Assembly: GCF_022376445.1 (NCBI RefSeq)
Contig: NW_025954970.1
Location: 124,001 to 188,000 of the forward strand
Source of the DNA: Fomitopsis serialis
Taxonomy: Eukaryota; Basidiomycota; Agaricomycetes; Polyporales; Fomitopsidaceae
DNA length: 64,000 nt
Direction: 5' to 3'
Positions 22,059-34,484 of the stretch are shown here, piece by piece; the stretch's first letter is position 1, and each line of letters opens with the position of its first letter. The translations under genes and the position numbers were made by a program. The notes under the pieces were generated by a model. That model saw nothing but the letters and a program-made list of their open reading frames with translations. It was not told where the DNA came from and did no database searches.

Positions 22059-25000
22059 ATGGACCTCCATCGCGCCACAAGTCCGGGACGAGTCGGAGAT
22101 GGTGCGCCCGCCGTCCAGGAGCCCGCCGAAACCCCTCGCAGGGCGAGCGAGGGGTATACGGCGAGCTCTCGGATGCGATCCGCAGCAGTCGCGTTCGCTA
22201 TGTTTTCAGCAACATGTAAGTGTCGAGCGGGGTGCTAAGATGAGATATCGTAGCAAGCTGACAGCCCCGATGGACAACCCACATAGACTACTTGAACATC
22301 CTCATCTTAATTGATGTACGTGCAATGTCGTATAAGCGTAACCATCGTTTCTCACCCGAAGACATTGTAGGTTGCTTTCGCGATGCTCTATGAACAAAGT
22401 TACGGTAGATGGGAGCTGATCCGTATGTGGGATGCCTTGCTGGTTGGTGCGTCGATGCATTAGGCCCTACGTCCGTTCTGCCCTTCATATGTCCTTGGAA
22501 AGGGCAATTCATTGGTCAAATCGTCTCTGGGATATCGTGCGACACCTTCGGAGAGGAGGTGTCGTTGTGCGCCTCGCTTGTTGTACTGTTTGTAGGAGCT
22601 GTGCTATGCGCGGTTGCACGCGGTGTCCAAGCGTCGATAATTGCATTCGAAGTCGTCGACAGCATGGTCACCCACAAGGAACGAGGTAGAGCCATTGTTC
22701 CGTTTGTGTGATCCACGTCTACTCACTATGGTAACGTTGCAGCATTCGTGTTACTGACCAACGGTGTCTTCAATGTATGTATGCCATCAAGCGGAAGAGC
22801 TTATCTAAAGGCATCGGACCGTGTAGGCAGGAGGTCTGCTAGCGACCATCATCTTTCTAATTGTACTCTCTGCGGCGCAACCCGGACATCTGGCCACCGT
22901 CTGGCCGGTGTGTATCGGGATAGGGATCGTTGTTCCATTCGCGGCCATCTCTTATAGCATTCTACGGGTCATGGCGAGAAGGTGAGTGCAGTCACTGTTC
23001 GCGAACTTTCGACTCGGGAATAACGTTGATGTAGGTACAGGGGACGCGCAATGAGATGTATGTCTTCGCGAAAATGACTACATCGTCAACTAAAGTTGAA
23101 TGATGCCGACCTTCTAGATATGTCCATGTACTCTTCCGAGTTCAAGCGACACTGGATTACGATGGCCCGCACTTGTCTCCTGTGGTACGAGATCATAGCT
23201 ATCACCGAGCTGGCACTGACCTTCATTTCTGTAGGTTTGTATATGACTTTGTGAGTACAGAGCAGATGTACGCAGCCTGTCATGATTGATGCCGCTCGCG
23301 CAGGCCGTCTACCCGAAGATCATCTTCTCCGGCGTGATCCTATACACCATTGTCGATGGTGACATCTGGCGAACCGCGGGATTCGAGTTGCTACTCGCTG
23401 CGTTCGCTCTCGGTGGAAGCTTGGCTGGCGCCATGGTCTGCGACACGTTCGGACAGCGTAATACAGTCAGTCTACTCACCCTGTTGCGAGTCCAAGATAC
23501 TGATGTCCGATGCTCCACACAAGATACTCGTTTCCTTCGTTGGTTACGTAGTGTTTGGTCAGTCGCTCGTCTTCCTGCGCCCGCTGTTCTAACATTGTAC
23601 TCTACTCTCCGCGAGCACAGCCCTGATCATCGGGTGTGCATATGACCGACTCATCAAGGTCGTTCCTCTTCTGGTGGTATTGTATGTGACCATTCATCCC
23701 TGGATTGGACATCGATTGAACTTCACGCAGCTACGCTCTGATGATTTTCATGGGCAACCTGGTGAGTGGTGGTACTCGACTTGACAGTCTCGACGCTTCA
23801 ACTGACAGCGGCTTAGGGTCCTGGAAACCTTCTCAGTCTCATTGCCACAGAGTAGGTCGACCCTATGATGTGTGTTAGAGATCGCGAGACTAATGTCAAC
23901 TCGAAGATCGTACCCACAGAACGTCAGGTAAATCTCAATCATAGGTATCCTCGCCGTTCGCTGACTGGTCGTGTTCAGGGGATCTTTCTACGGTGTTACT
24001 GCGGCCTTCGGGACTGCCGGCGCCGTGGCCGGAATCCACGCTTTCAATGCCATCGACGAGAACCTCCGCAAGCAGTGAGTGTTTGAGGGGTTCGAGGCCG
24101 TCTGCATTACATCGGATCCACCTGACATGTCAATTCAGGTGGGGATTCATCATCGCAGCCGTGTGCGGTGCCGTAGGCATCGTTGTCGCCTACTTCCTTC
24201 CTTCACACGGCCCCCTAGTTGCAGTTTCAGCGAGCCAAGCGGAGAAGTGCGCTGTGCCAGAAGTCGTCATCAATAACGCGACAACATCGGCTGCATCCAA
24301 TGCTCAGCAGAACGGTTCTCCGAACGTATATCCGAGGCAAGGCTCAATGACTTCCGTCGACAAGGTATATATGTGGTGTTGCAGCCTTTGCACTGTTCGT
24401 GAGAGCTGATACGGCAGTGTAAGGATGATGCCTTGGACACAAACGACGACTTCGTGCCGGTTGCCAATGGCGCAAATGGCCTACGGGTTCCTGGCGCGTC
24501 CGGTCCGCGTCAGATGCCTGGGGCTTTCAGTGTGCCGCATCCATCCGACGACCGGGTATGTCGTTCATTTCTTGCTTACCCTAACATCGCGTTCATCATG
24601 CCTTCGGTATTTTGTAGACATGTGGGCGTCACGCCGTCCAGTCTCGCTCAAATCAAGCACACACGCGCGCATCGGCTCCCGTCCTCCTTCATCTTGCTGC
24701 TACCGCTACCGATGCCACTCAGGACCCACTCGCGACGCGGCAACGCGTAAATCTCTCCAGTGCATCTTGCACAGATAACGCGGCGACTCCGGAGCTGCCA
24801 CAGCAACGCTTGGCGACCCCCTCGGTTGTGTCATACGCACGTACCAGTCTATCAAGAAGCATTTCCGCCCTCAACGCTGCGTCGGATGACTCAGTGTATG
24901 TTACGCCAGAGCCACAAGCCGACGCAAGCTCGCTTGCATGTCCGCAAAGTGGCCCATCCCACCGCGTGATGTTGTTGCAAAGGATGTCTGGATACGAAAC

Positions 25001-25927
25001 TCTGCAGTTTTCGGCGCCGGTAAGCATTATCATATTCTACTTGATGTCTTTGCGATAGCTCGTTTGTGATGTTGAATGACTCGTTGCCAGGCTTTGGACA
25101 TCCAGGAGGCACACGAAGTGATCACAGAACACGTCGCCGCCTCTGGGCTTCAGAAATTCTTCAAAGAGGACGATGCATTCGTCAAGACAGTCGAGGCAAA
25201 TGCCTCGCAGTTGCAAGACGACGGCGATTCTTTTCCTATCACGAGGCAAAACGTACAACGCCTCATTCGACTGAGCTTATATCACCCGGTGATCTATTGC
25301 GACGACAGCCACTCGATGTCGTGGGATGTTCCGAGTCGCTGGGACCTGCAACGCAATGCTGTGGCTCGCATTGCAAGCATTACAACGCGGGCTCTCCCCC
25401 ATTCGTACGGTGTCACGCTGCGTTTCATCAATGCTCATTACGCAGCACGGGATAACATTTCAGTGGACAACATCCTTGATACGTACGACCGAGTGAACCC
25501 CTCGAGTGGGACACCGCTCGGCACACGTTTGCGCAAGTATATTCTCAAGCCCTTGGTCTTCGACGTTCTGGACAGAGGTCTCCTCCTCGAACGTCCTCTT
25601 TTGATATGTGTCATCACCGACGGCTGTCCATTCGGCGAACATGCGACAACTTTCGAGCAAGCTATCGAAGAATGTCGACAGCGGCTAGTGGATGCCGGGT
25701 ATGAGCCGACTGCGGTTCGGTTCTGTGTGACTCAAATTGGTGCCGATGAAGGTTCCACGAGCTTTCTCGAGGATCTCAGAAGTAATCCAAGGATACAGGA
25801 CGTCATGTACTGCACAACGGAGCGGCTGGACGAGAAATTCCGGGAGTTATGGGACAATGGACGCCAGCTTGACGAGTGGCTTCTCAGAATGCTCTCCGAT
25901 CCTATTATGCACCGCATCGGGGACTGA
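22059..25927 (+). CDS. MFS (Git1/phosphate-type) transporter fused to a C-terminal vWA domain, copy 1
   Basis: ATG 22059 begins MDLHRATSPGRVGDGAPA. Early exons are 22059-22215, 22287-22315, 22371-22446, 22503-22685, 22743-22774, 22827-22981 and a 23-nt microexon 23035-23057; later ones continue to 25091-25927, phases agreeing at every junction checked. The first two thirds is a major-facilitator transporter of the inositol-phosphate/phosphate type: GQFIGQIVSGISCDTFG, SEFKRHWITMARTCLLW, AVYPKIIFSGVI, GPGNLLSLIATE, WGFIIAAVCGAVGIVV. A polar linker of roughly 200 residues follows. The vWA domain has a complete MIDAS: D-D-S-H-S in IYCDDSHSM, Thr in SGTPLGT, Asp in CVITDG. Compared with copy 2 it lacks about 27 residues around TM3-TM4, in frame. 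An MFS is expected in a membrane with the vWA cytosolic; the substrate is unknown. Confidence 0.75.
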
Positions 25928-28085
25928 TGAGATGCGCAGTCCGTTCTCATGACATAGGTGCGTTTGTTTTCAGCATATCACCGCTCCGGCGTCGAATCTG
26001 ATACTTAATTCGTGCAGAGGCACAGCTGTCTGGCGATGTACAATGTATTTGGAGAATATGGCACAGGACATTGAAGTGTCTAGTAAAATGAGATCATCGG
26101 TGGACCGGTGTGATCAGGCAGTAGATCAGTTTGGGATTGAGAGTGTACACTAGTGTACTGTACGCCGTGTACGGTGCTTGCATGTGGAGGACGATCTGGA
26201 CAGACACGTGTGTACGGATCACCGAGCGGCGATCGGTGGGCGCCCCGCCACCGAGGAACGTCCGAGCTCGTCGTTGCTCGTTGTCTCCTGCCTCCAGCGC
26301 AGCAACTCACCCAGCCCGGTGAGTACATAGTTGAATCGCTCGGAGGTTATGGTTCGGGAGTACAACTATCCGAGCTTGCTGGGACAGCAAGATTGACAAA
26401 ACCTAATCAACAAATGTCAGGGGCGTCGAGTCCCAACTTTGCGCCTTCTAGAGGTATGCATTGGTGCTGACAGTGGCTGAGGAGGCTGGCGGATCTATGT
26501 AATTGGGGCATCCAATGCACGGTGAGCAAATTATCTTGTCTTAGATGCTAGCTTGATGTGTTGAGCACGTAGGTGTACGCGCCTACGGGTGGGAGAGCCC
26601 TTGCCAGAAACAATGGACAGACTATCTTACACCGCATGCACCTCGGAGACTACCCTCCCGAGATGGTCGAGCAAGGAAAGTACAACCACATAGTTTGCGG
26701 ACCAGATGGTCAGGGAAGCATATTGTAGCACGGCATCCCACATCTTTTCCAGAAGTTTTTCGCACATACCGTCGCTCTGCAGAAACTCGTTCGCCAGCGC
26801 CGCGGGATCTGAAGCTCAGTTGTTCATGCGTTTCCTAGGGCAAAGCTTCGTCGGGACTCGGGATTCTGATGCAGTGCGTGGTCTATCGCTCGTTTCTGGC
26901 ACTTCTGTGGCACACCTGATGCGTTTCTTCCTACTAGGATGTTCCGCACGTAGGCGACAGAGCGCCCTGGAAGCCATGATCTGTAAGTAGCTCAACCCGG
27001 CCTCACGATCTCTAATGTCAACCTTGCTTCAAGCTCCTGTTTCTCTGCTAGGGCTTTCTGCCCTGTACCCTGAGGCCGCTCAAGAAAATTAGCCTCCACC
27101 AACGACCCGCCCACGAGTATGATATACCATTCAACCGGTACGACCTTTTCGCGCAGAACGAAGCTTTACTAAGTACTTGCCAATATCCAATTAGCCAGGC
27201 ACGGCATGTTTAACGGGTTTGGCCGATGTGTTACCGTGCGTATCAGTGGGCGGCCAGAGGATGCCAGATGGCGCACACTGACCGCATCAAGTTCTGTGGA
27301 AAACACGCGTGTCGTATACGAATCTAATATACATGCTCCGAAATGAGATGTTGGACGTCGCGGAGCTCCTGACACGTAGGGCGGACCACTGAGGCTGTAC
27401 TTCAGCTTGACTTCAGCTCGCAGACTTCCGACTTCAAGCCCTCGACGTGTATGGTGCTGGACGCGGAACAGGTATAGTTACTTTGACTCGGGCATCACTA
27501 CCCGGTGGCCTGATACGGCGGCGAGTCATGTGGCTGAGGGTACACCCTCGCCGTTGTCCCAGCTGGCTGGCCTCACTGCTGGATCCGTCATTTGTGCTTG
27601 GTGGCAATAAGGATCAGTCAGCGACATCATCTCGAGGTCTGGCATATTATCCGCATATCCTGACGCTCCGGGCCAGCACCGTGATCGCGACGTACACGGA
27701 GATGTTTAGAGTTTCCTCTGCCCAGATCATACCGAGTCCAATTTACTGCCTGCGTATCCTCCTCTCTGGGGGCCGCTTCTTGTGAGTAGTCATGTTCAAT
27801 TCCGTTCTGCTAGTACTACAAAACAGAAGACACCAGCTCAGCTCAGCGTGAAACAGGTTGTAGTCAGGATGCTCCGTAGCTGACGATATGACCCAGGTCC
27901 TGCTAGGATGCAAACCTCACTTCTGATGGCTCTCAGTACTCTTTCAACGCACATTGAACTCTGTGAGCGCCTCATGTTTTGCGACACGGCCTCAGGTCAT
28001 TGTCACCGCTTGCTGATCCATGCCGTCCATCTTCACAGTCCTGTGTAGTCTCCCCTGGTACTCGTGGTGGGTTCCCGACAATACG
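25928..28085. other. Spacer between the two MFS-vWA genes, with an orphan exon-like piece
   Basis: No intact gene is supported. At 26,573-26,725 an acceptor-like CACGTAG is followed by a frame reading VYAPTGGRALARNNGQTILH and then DYPPEMVEQGKYNHIVCGPD before a stop. It looks coding but was not recognised. Frames at 27,400-27,785 have no recognisable domain. No similarity to the flanking paralogues was seen. Confidence 0.3.
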
Positions 28086-28088
28086 GCG

Positions 28089-28096
28089 TATATAAG
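28089..28096 (+). promoter_or_regulatory. TATA box of MFS-vWA copy 2
   Basis: TATATAAG lies 50 bp upstream of ATG 28146, the right distance for a start site at about 28,120 with a short leader. Confidence 0.55.
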
Positions 28097-28145
28097 AGAT
28101 CTAGGCACCCCGAGCCGGACTTTATAGCATACCTTGTTCTTCACG

Positions 28146-31100
28146 ATGTCGAATCCCATTCATCGCACTGGTGCCCCAGGAGGCGTCGCGCCCGCCGCCC
28201 ATGGGCCCAACCGAAGCACTCGCACAACACGCCCAGGCGAGAACAGTGCCAGTGTCACGGCGTTGTCTTGGACGACTTATGTAGCCGTCGCTCTGACGTC
28301 GCTTTCCGCAGGATGTGAGTAATGACTAGCTGTAGACTCGTAACCTAATATTGGTCTGACATACCTGCCTCCCAGACTATTTTACTATCATGATAATGAT
28401 TGAGGTGAGCAAATCCTAGGACGCGGTGCATACTTCCGGCTGTTGACTATTTCCAACCATAGGTCATTCTAGAGACAATAGACAGTACCGGCTCCGACAG
28501 ACAGGCTCTTGTACGAATGTGGGACGGACTTCTGATCGGTGCGTTTGCGATTGTTGTGTTTCGCTATGTTCAGACGTCTCATGTACGGCTAGGACAAATG
28601 ATCGGCCAGTTCATTTCTGCCATGTTGTGCGATAGTTTCGGAACGAAGGTCGTGATGGTTTTCTCAACCGCTGTGCTTCTCGTCGGCGCAATCCTATGTA
28701 CGGCTTCTAGTGTTCTTCGCGGGAATGTGTCAGGATTGGCGCAGTTCGTCACGGTCGCACAGGGGATTGTAGGCGTGGTGCGAGATCTTGTGCTGTGACT
28801 GCTAGCTATCCACTGACACATTCCAGGGCATTGGTGCTGTGTCTGCCGCCGTATCCACGACTGCAATCGAAGTAACTCAGGACAAACCAGCTCATAACGG
28901 GCGAGGTAGTGACTTCTCTTGTCCTGTGTGATACATGCAATTACTCACCGCGGCCCTGTCTCGTTTCAGCCTTCGTGCTTATGACCAGCGGTCTATTCAG
29001 TGTAAGTGTATCCGATCATTGGCACGAGGAGATTATTCTAATGTCATTGGCGTAGGTTGGCGGGACTCTTGCTACGGTTGTCTTCCTGGTGGTGCTGTCT
29101 GCAGCGCAACCTGGGCACCTGGATACTGTCTGGTCGGTATGCGTAGGCATTGGGATCGCTCTGCCGGTTGCAGCGCTCTGTTACAATAGTCTCTGGGCCA
29201 TGTCCAGACGGTGAGCGCCGGCCCTTTCGCGTACGGACTGTCAATCAACAACTACGGTAGCCGCAAGGATGGCCCTACTAGTACACAACGTATGCCTCAA
29301 AGACGCACTTGTCGTATCTCCTGCTGACAGGTTTTGTCGACTTCAGTACATCGTCCCGCGTACCTGGCAGAGTTCAAGCGACACTGGGTTACGATAGCTC
29401 GCACGAGCTGCCTCTGGTAGGGTGTTTTTCTCCGAATATCTGCCATAGCCTTATACCCTCGTTCCTGTAGGTTCGTCTATGATTTCGTATGCATGAATCC
29501 TACACGGTTCATCTGTCGTAATCTTGACACGTACGTCTAGATTGCATATCCCAAGATAGTGTTCTCCGAAGCCATCCTTTATTCTGTCGTCGACGCCACC
29601 CTCTGGAGAACGGCAGGTCTCGAGCTGCTTCTAAGCTTGTTCGCTCTTGGAGGAAGCTTGCTAGGCGCGATACTGTGCGATCCCCTCGGTAGGAGGAAGA
29701 CAGTGAGTCTCATCGAACTCGCTTGTATTTTTCATTGATGGTTTGTACTTTGACGAGGTCCTTGTATCGTTCAACGTCTACGTTGTATTTGGTTAGTCCC
29801 CTGGACGCCTGTTTCACTGACGGTATCATTCACAATGCACATACAGTCCTGATCATCGGAAGTGCTTACAACCACCTCATCAACATCGTACCGCTTCTCG
29901 CTGTCTTGTATGTAGTCATAGATGATGCTTGTTACTTACATCTTAACTCCATCTTTGTGCAGCTATGCTGTAATGCTCTTCACGGGCAATGTGGTCAGTA
30001 AGGGCATTGACATACTGGGGGTATGCATTGACCACGGCTTAGGGTCCCGGCGACCTCCTCGGTCTCATCGCCGCAGAGTAAGTGAATTTCTCTTATTCCC
30101 TACGGTGGTCTTCCAGAATTGATCTTTCATCCGAAGGTCGTACCCTCCTAACGTCAGGTAACAGCCCACTGAATGCAGATCCGCGTATGTCTCTGACCAA
30201 ATCAGAGGGCTATTCTTCGGAATCACATCGGCATTCGGGACTGTCGGTGCTGTGTCCGGAATCCACGCATTCAGTGCGATCGAGAAGAACCTCGGACCGT
30301 AGTCAGTTTGTACACAGTCTATGCATCCTACGCACTAATATTCCTAAGCAGATGGTCTTTCATCATCGCCGCGCTATGCGGTATTGCCGGCGTATTCCTG
30401 ACGTACCTTTTGCCTCTAGATGTGGCTGGTAGAACATCGACAAGCCCGTCGGAGAAGGACGAAGTACCACCGACAGAGCATAACGTAGATCGCGTACCAG
30501 CACTACCTGTGCTGAATTTTCAACCAGATGGCGGTCAGACCCGGACAGACACTGGCAATGGTGTCCATACGAGAGATCAGACCTCATCCGACAAGGTATG
30601 CATATACTGATTCACAGTTCCTGAAGCTTCGTAAAATTGAACTTCCTGTGATAGAATGACCCGAAAGACAGGCGACCCAGGCTTGTGGTGACGAATGGCT
30701 CAGACGGTCCTCGGTGTGGTTCACGGAACGTTCCGGGCACACATAGTGTGCGTGGTTCACGCAATGCGGCAGGGTCGCGCCATACGCCAGGTTCACGCAA
30801 CGGGTCACACTTGGCCGGCTCTCGCAACATCCCTGGTTCATCGAACGACAGGGTAAACCAGTTGCTGTCCATTCTCGAACCGCCCTCATATTGACGTTTC
30901 ACAGCCATCCGCACAAGAAACGCGTGTTGACGCTGTCAAGCCGTCCCCGGCTACATCAGACATTCAGGAAGCTCCCGCGTCCCTTCCCAAGGTCCTTGCG
31001 AACGATACCCTTCCGCAATCCATTCCTACCAAACCGGTCGTCCATCTCGAAAGTTTCGAACGAGATACCGACAAGACTAGACCAACTCATGTCGTAGATG

Positions 31101-32249
31101 CAAACCCTGCACCTCAGCTACAGCGATTGACCTTGAGCTTCGCAAGTGCACCCGAAGGCGCGGCTTCTACCAGCAGCATGCCGCATGTCGCACCTCCGAT
31201 CGCCCTGCCAGGACCGCAAACAGATGCAAGCTCGCACGGCGGTCCCATAACAGAATGGTCGGAACACATCCAGAGGAAGTTCAGCGTGCACTTGGAATCT
31301 GCTGTACCAGATACGGGTCTTGTAGACAAGGTAAGTAGACCACCCTGCTACTTATTTAGCGACGATCGATCTCGTGCGTGGCACTGAACGAGGGTGGCAG
31401 GTTCCGGATGTGCAGGAAGCCCACGCTGTCGTCTCAGAATACGTCGCGGCAACGGGACTCCAGAAAGTCTTCCAAGAGGGGGATGCGTTTGTCGAGGCCG
31501 TCGTGGCCAATGCCGCGAACTTGCAGGACGACGGGAAGTCCTTCCCCATCACAAAGGAAAACGTCGAGCGCCTCATCCGCCTCAGCTTGTATCATCCCGT
31601 CATCTACTGCGATGACAGCTCTTCGATGAAAGCGGACAGGCCGACTCGCTGGGACCTTCAGCGCAATGCCGTCGATCGCATTGCCAGTGTCACGACGCGG
31701 GCTGTACCCCAGCACTGTGGTGTCAGCCTTCGCTTCATCAACGCGCAATGGGCCAAGAAGGACAACATCTCTGCTGTAGACGTGCTTGGCGCAGTCAACG
31801 TGCTGCGACCTTCGGGAAGTACGCCTCTGGGCACGACTCTGCGGAACCATATCCTCGAGCCGTTGGTTTACGACCCTCTGCGGAGCGGCTCCCGCACCCT
31901 CGACCGCCCACTGTTGATCTGCGTCATCACAGATGGTAGTCCAAATTCCAGCGATGATCCCACATTCGAGAACGCCGTGATGCAATGCCGGCAGGCCCTG
32001 GTGGATGCTGGGTACGAGCCCACCGCCGTGCGATTCTGCGTAAATCAGATCGGAGGCGATAGCACCGCGGCCGGCTTCCTTAGCGGGCTCAAAAATAATC
32101 AGAACATACAGGACGTCGTTTACTGTACCACGGAGCGGCTGGACGAGCAGTTCAAGCAGTTCAAGGAGAACGGACGGCTGTTCGATGAATGGCTGCTCAA
32201 GATGTTGTCCGAACCAATCATGCACCAGGCCAGCTCACCTGCAGCCTAG
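28146..32249 (+). CDS. MFS (Git1/phosphate-type) transporter fused to a C-terminal vWA domain, copy 2
   Basis: ATG 28146 starts MSNPIHRTGAPGGVAPAAHG and the last exon is 31401-32249. Intron positions match copy 1, including a 20-nt microexon (29261-29280). The MFS part is complete: LGQMIGQFISAMLCDSFG, VSGLAQFVTVAQGIVGV, GGTLATVVFLVVLSA, LAEFKRHWVTIARTSCLW, FALGGSLLGAILCDPLGRRK (the RxGRR-like loop), GPGDLLGLIAAE, WSFIIAALCGIAGVFLTYLL. A Ser/Pro/Asn-rich linker with NVPGTHSVRGSRN repeats (GSRN/GSRH) joins it to a vWA domain of about 280 residues with MIDAS D-D-S-S-S (IYCDDSSSM), Thr in GSTPLGT and Asp in CVITDG. Stand-alone vWA proteins of this type are common in fungi; fusion to an MFS is the unusual feature. 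Possible roles are metal-dependent protein binding or nutrient sensing (inference). Confidence 0.8.
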
Positions 32250-32925
32250 ACGTTGGATGCGGTATTGAACTCCACATACTTGGCGCATGTGAGTATGTAC
32301 TTGGATTCTCATTGCAATTTCGGCCAATCGAGCAACGCTACTTTCTCAGATGATGACTGAGTTAGTATTGACGTCGGCAACGGTCCTTCCGAAGCTCCCC
32401 TAGACAACTTGAGCAACCGTTGCAGCGACTTGTATTGGTTTCCGTCCTCTGTCCTACGCATATTATGTATGGTATCAATGAAGTTTTCCGGTGGTGACCC
32501 AGGCTTGACTGCCTCTCTGAAGTTTGTGCGCTGCATGTAACGCTACAACTAATAGACGCCCAGTACCACAATAAGCGCCTGCTATATCGAGTGGAGAGAC
32601 GTGCCCACTGCCACTGCCCAGCGCGACTCACTCGGGCCTGCTGTCCTCCTCCATCTGTCTCCCTCTGCCCAGGTCATTCAGTGTGCCGCGAACGCGTGCA
32701 GCGTCTTCGCGGCGCATCCCAGCTTTTGCCTTCAACACTCCCCACTACACTACCAGTGCAGCGCGCTCACACGCGTCAAGTCAACTGTTACACAGGCCAG
32801 GAGTTTCCAGTCGACATCAGAATACAATTCACCAGGTGTGATCATACATTGCGGGCTGTTTTCGTGGTGAAACTGACGCCAATGATGACTATGTTCAATA
32901 GTAGAACCGTGCGTTCCGACAACCT
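32250..32925. other. Intergenic region
   Basis: This holds the 3' region of MFS-vWA copy 2 and the promoter side of the Sec2 gene. Open frames at 32,591-32,974 are Cys/Pro/Thr-rich and unconvincing. A short upstream exon of the Sec2 gene ending near 32,900 cannot be excluded. Confidence 0.35.
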
Positions 32926-34484
32926 ATGGCTCGCCATCTCCGAACGGACAGCGGTTCCTTACCACGCCGGGTAGACAGCCTCATCGCCACTAAAGCTCCC
33001 ATCTTCACAGACATCGAAGATGAGTTGCGGGATATCAAGCGTGTTCACTCGCAGGGTCAGGAGGAGGATCTCAAGATGGCACTGAGCCGGATGATTGGCA
33101 GGGTGGAAGAGCTCGTACGCCGTCTCACGATGCTCAGGCTTCACTAGCTGCGCTTACATGTCGCCCCGCGAAGACGTCTATGCTGAAGGAAGCATACAAG
33201 GCGCAGACCGACCTGCAGACGGAGCTCACGCTCGCCAAGTCCAACCTCCAGCTCGCCCTCGCGAACAATGAGATGCTCGAGGACGCGCTGAAGCGGGGAG
33301 GTCACGTCAAGGATGTAGGCTGGCGACGAGCAAGCGCGCGCGAGAGGGAACTCCAAGCAGTCGAGGAAGATCGGAGACGAAGCGTGGACAGCACCACGTC
33401 CAGCGACGCTGCACTGTCCCCTGTGGTCGCTCCACCATCCCCCGCCATTCCATCATCCTCAAGACCGTCCTCTCCCAAGCCGCCCAATGCTACCTCGCCC
33501 TTGCCGTCATCAGAGGGCCGCTTCTTCAGGTTTCGCTTTAGCAGTGGCAGCGTATCGACGACTGCCTTGCCGTCTTCACCGCGAGTTGCCGGCCCCACCA
33601 ACGGCCATTCACCTCTGACGAACGGCACTGCGCAAGCATCGCACCTGACGTCCGCTTCATTACCCTCTCTCGTGGCTGCGCCAGATCGGCAAAAGGAGAT
33701 CGACGAGCTGACCGCTCAGCTCAAGCGGGAACGGGAAGGACGCCAGGCGGCGGTCGCACAGAAGGAGGCTGTAGAGTCGGAGCTGGAGTCCCTCTCACAG
33801 GCTCTCTTTGAGGAGGTGGGCCCAGGCATGTACGAACGTCCGTAACACACTGAGCTCCTCTCGCAGGCCAACAAGATGGTGTCGACGGAGCGCAGAAAGC
33901 TCGCAGAGACGGTAGACGAGCTGAAGGAACTGCAGGCAGAGCGTGAGGCGCTGCGCAACGCGCTCCGTTTGGTCGAGTCCCAGTCCCGCTCCTCGCAGAA
34001 TGCAACACCGGCGGGCTCGCCGAGACAAAGCCACACCCACACGCTCTCCGCGTCATCCGCGCGTGCGATCAAGTCCCCGCCATCAACGAGACCAAGCTCG
34101 CCGGGCGTGGACGAAGACCCTACTTCCGCCGGTACAATCGTCTCGTCCTACGGGCACAAACCACCACCCATCACCATCGTCGAACCGGCCTCACCTGCAC
34201 CACCACCGTCGACGCCTGCAGAGACGAGTGGTGAAGACAGTCGAGAGGCGACACTCGTCGCGCCGTCATCGTCCTTATCAGCGGGGCCATCGCCGTCGCA
34301 GTCACCGTCGCAGTCACTGTCGCCGACGCCGTCGCAGTCGCCGAAACCGTCACCAATGTCAGACACCTCGGAAGGTAACGACTACGCGTTCCCCGCCCGG
34401 ATGCGTCCGCTGGACTTCCTACCGCGTGAGATGTCGCCGTGGGCGGATGCGACGTCAGTATATTCGTCGACGACCGGCTCGTGA
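32926..34484 (+). CDS. SEC2: Sec2-type Rab guanine-nucleotide exchange factor
   Basis: Exons 32926-33114, 33174-33815 and 33867-34484 are all in phase and give 482 residues. Residues about 24-105 form a coiled coil (IFTDIEDELRDIKRVH, RVEELTSMLKEAYKAQTDL). After a Ser/Pro-rich insert, a second long coiled coil (QKEIDELTAQLKREREG) contains the Sec2/Rabin8 catalytic signature LSQALFEEANKMVSTERRKL. In yeast and animals this parallel coiled coil opens the nucleotide site of Sec4/Rab8-class GTPases on secretory vesicles. The C-terminal third is disordered, rich in Pro, Ser and Thr (a run of PSQSPSQS-like repeats), and ends DFLPREMSPWADATSVYSS. The start codon follows an AG-rich region, so a small upstream coding exon is possible. 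Confidence 0.85.
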
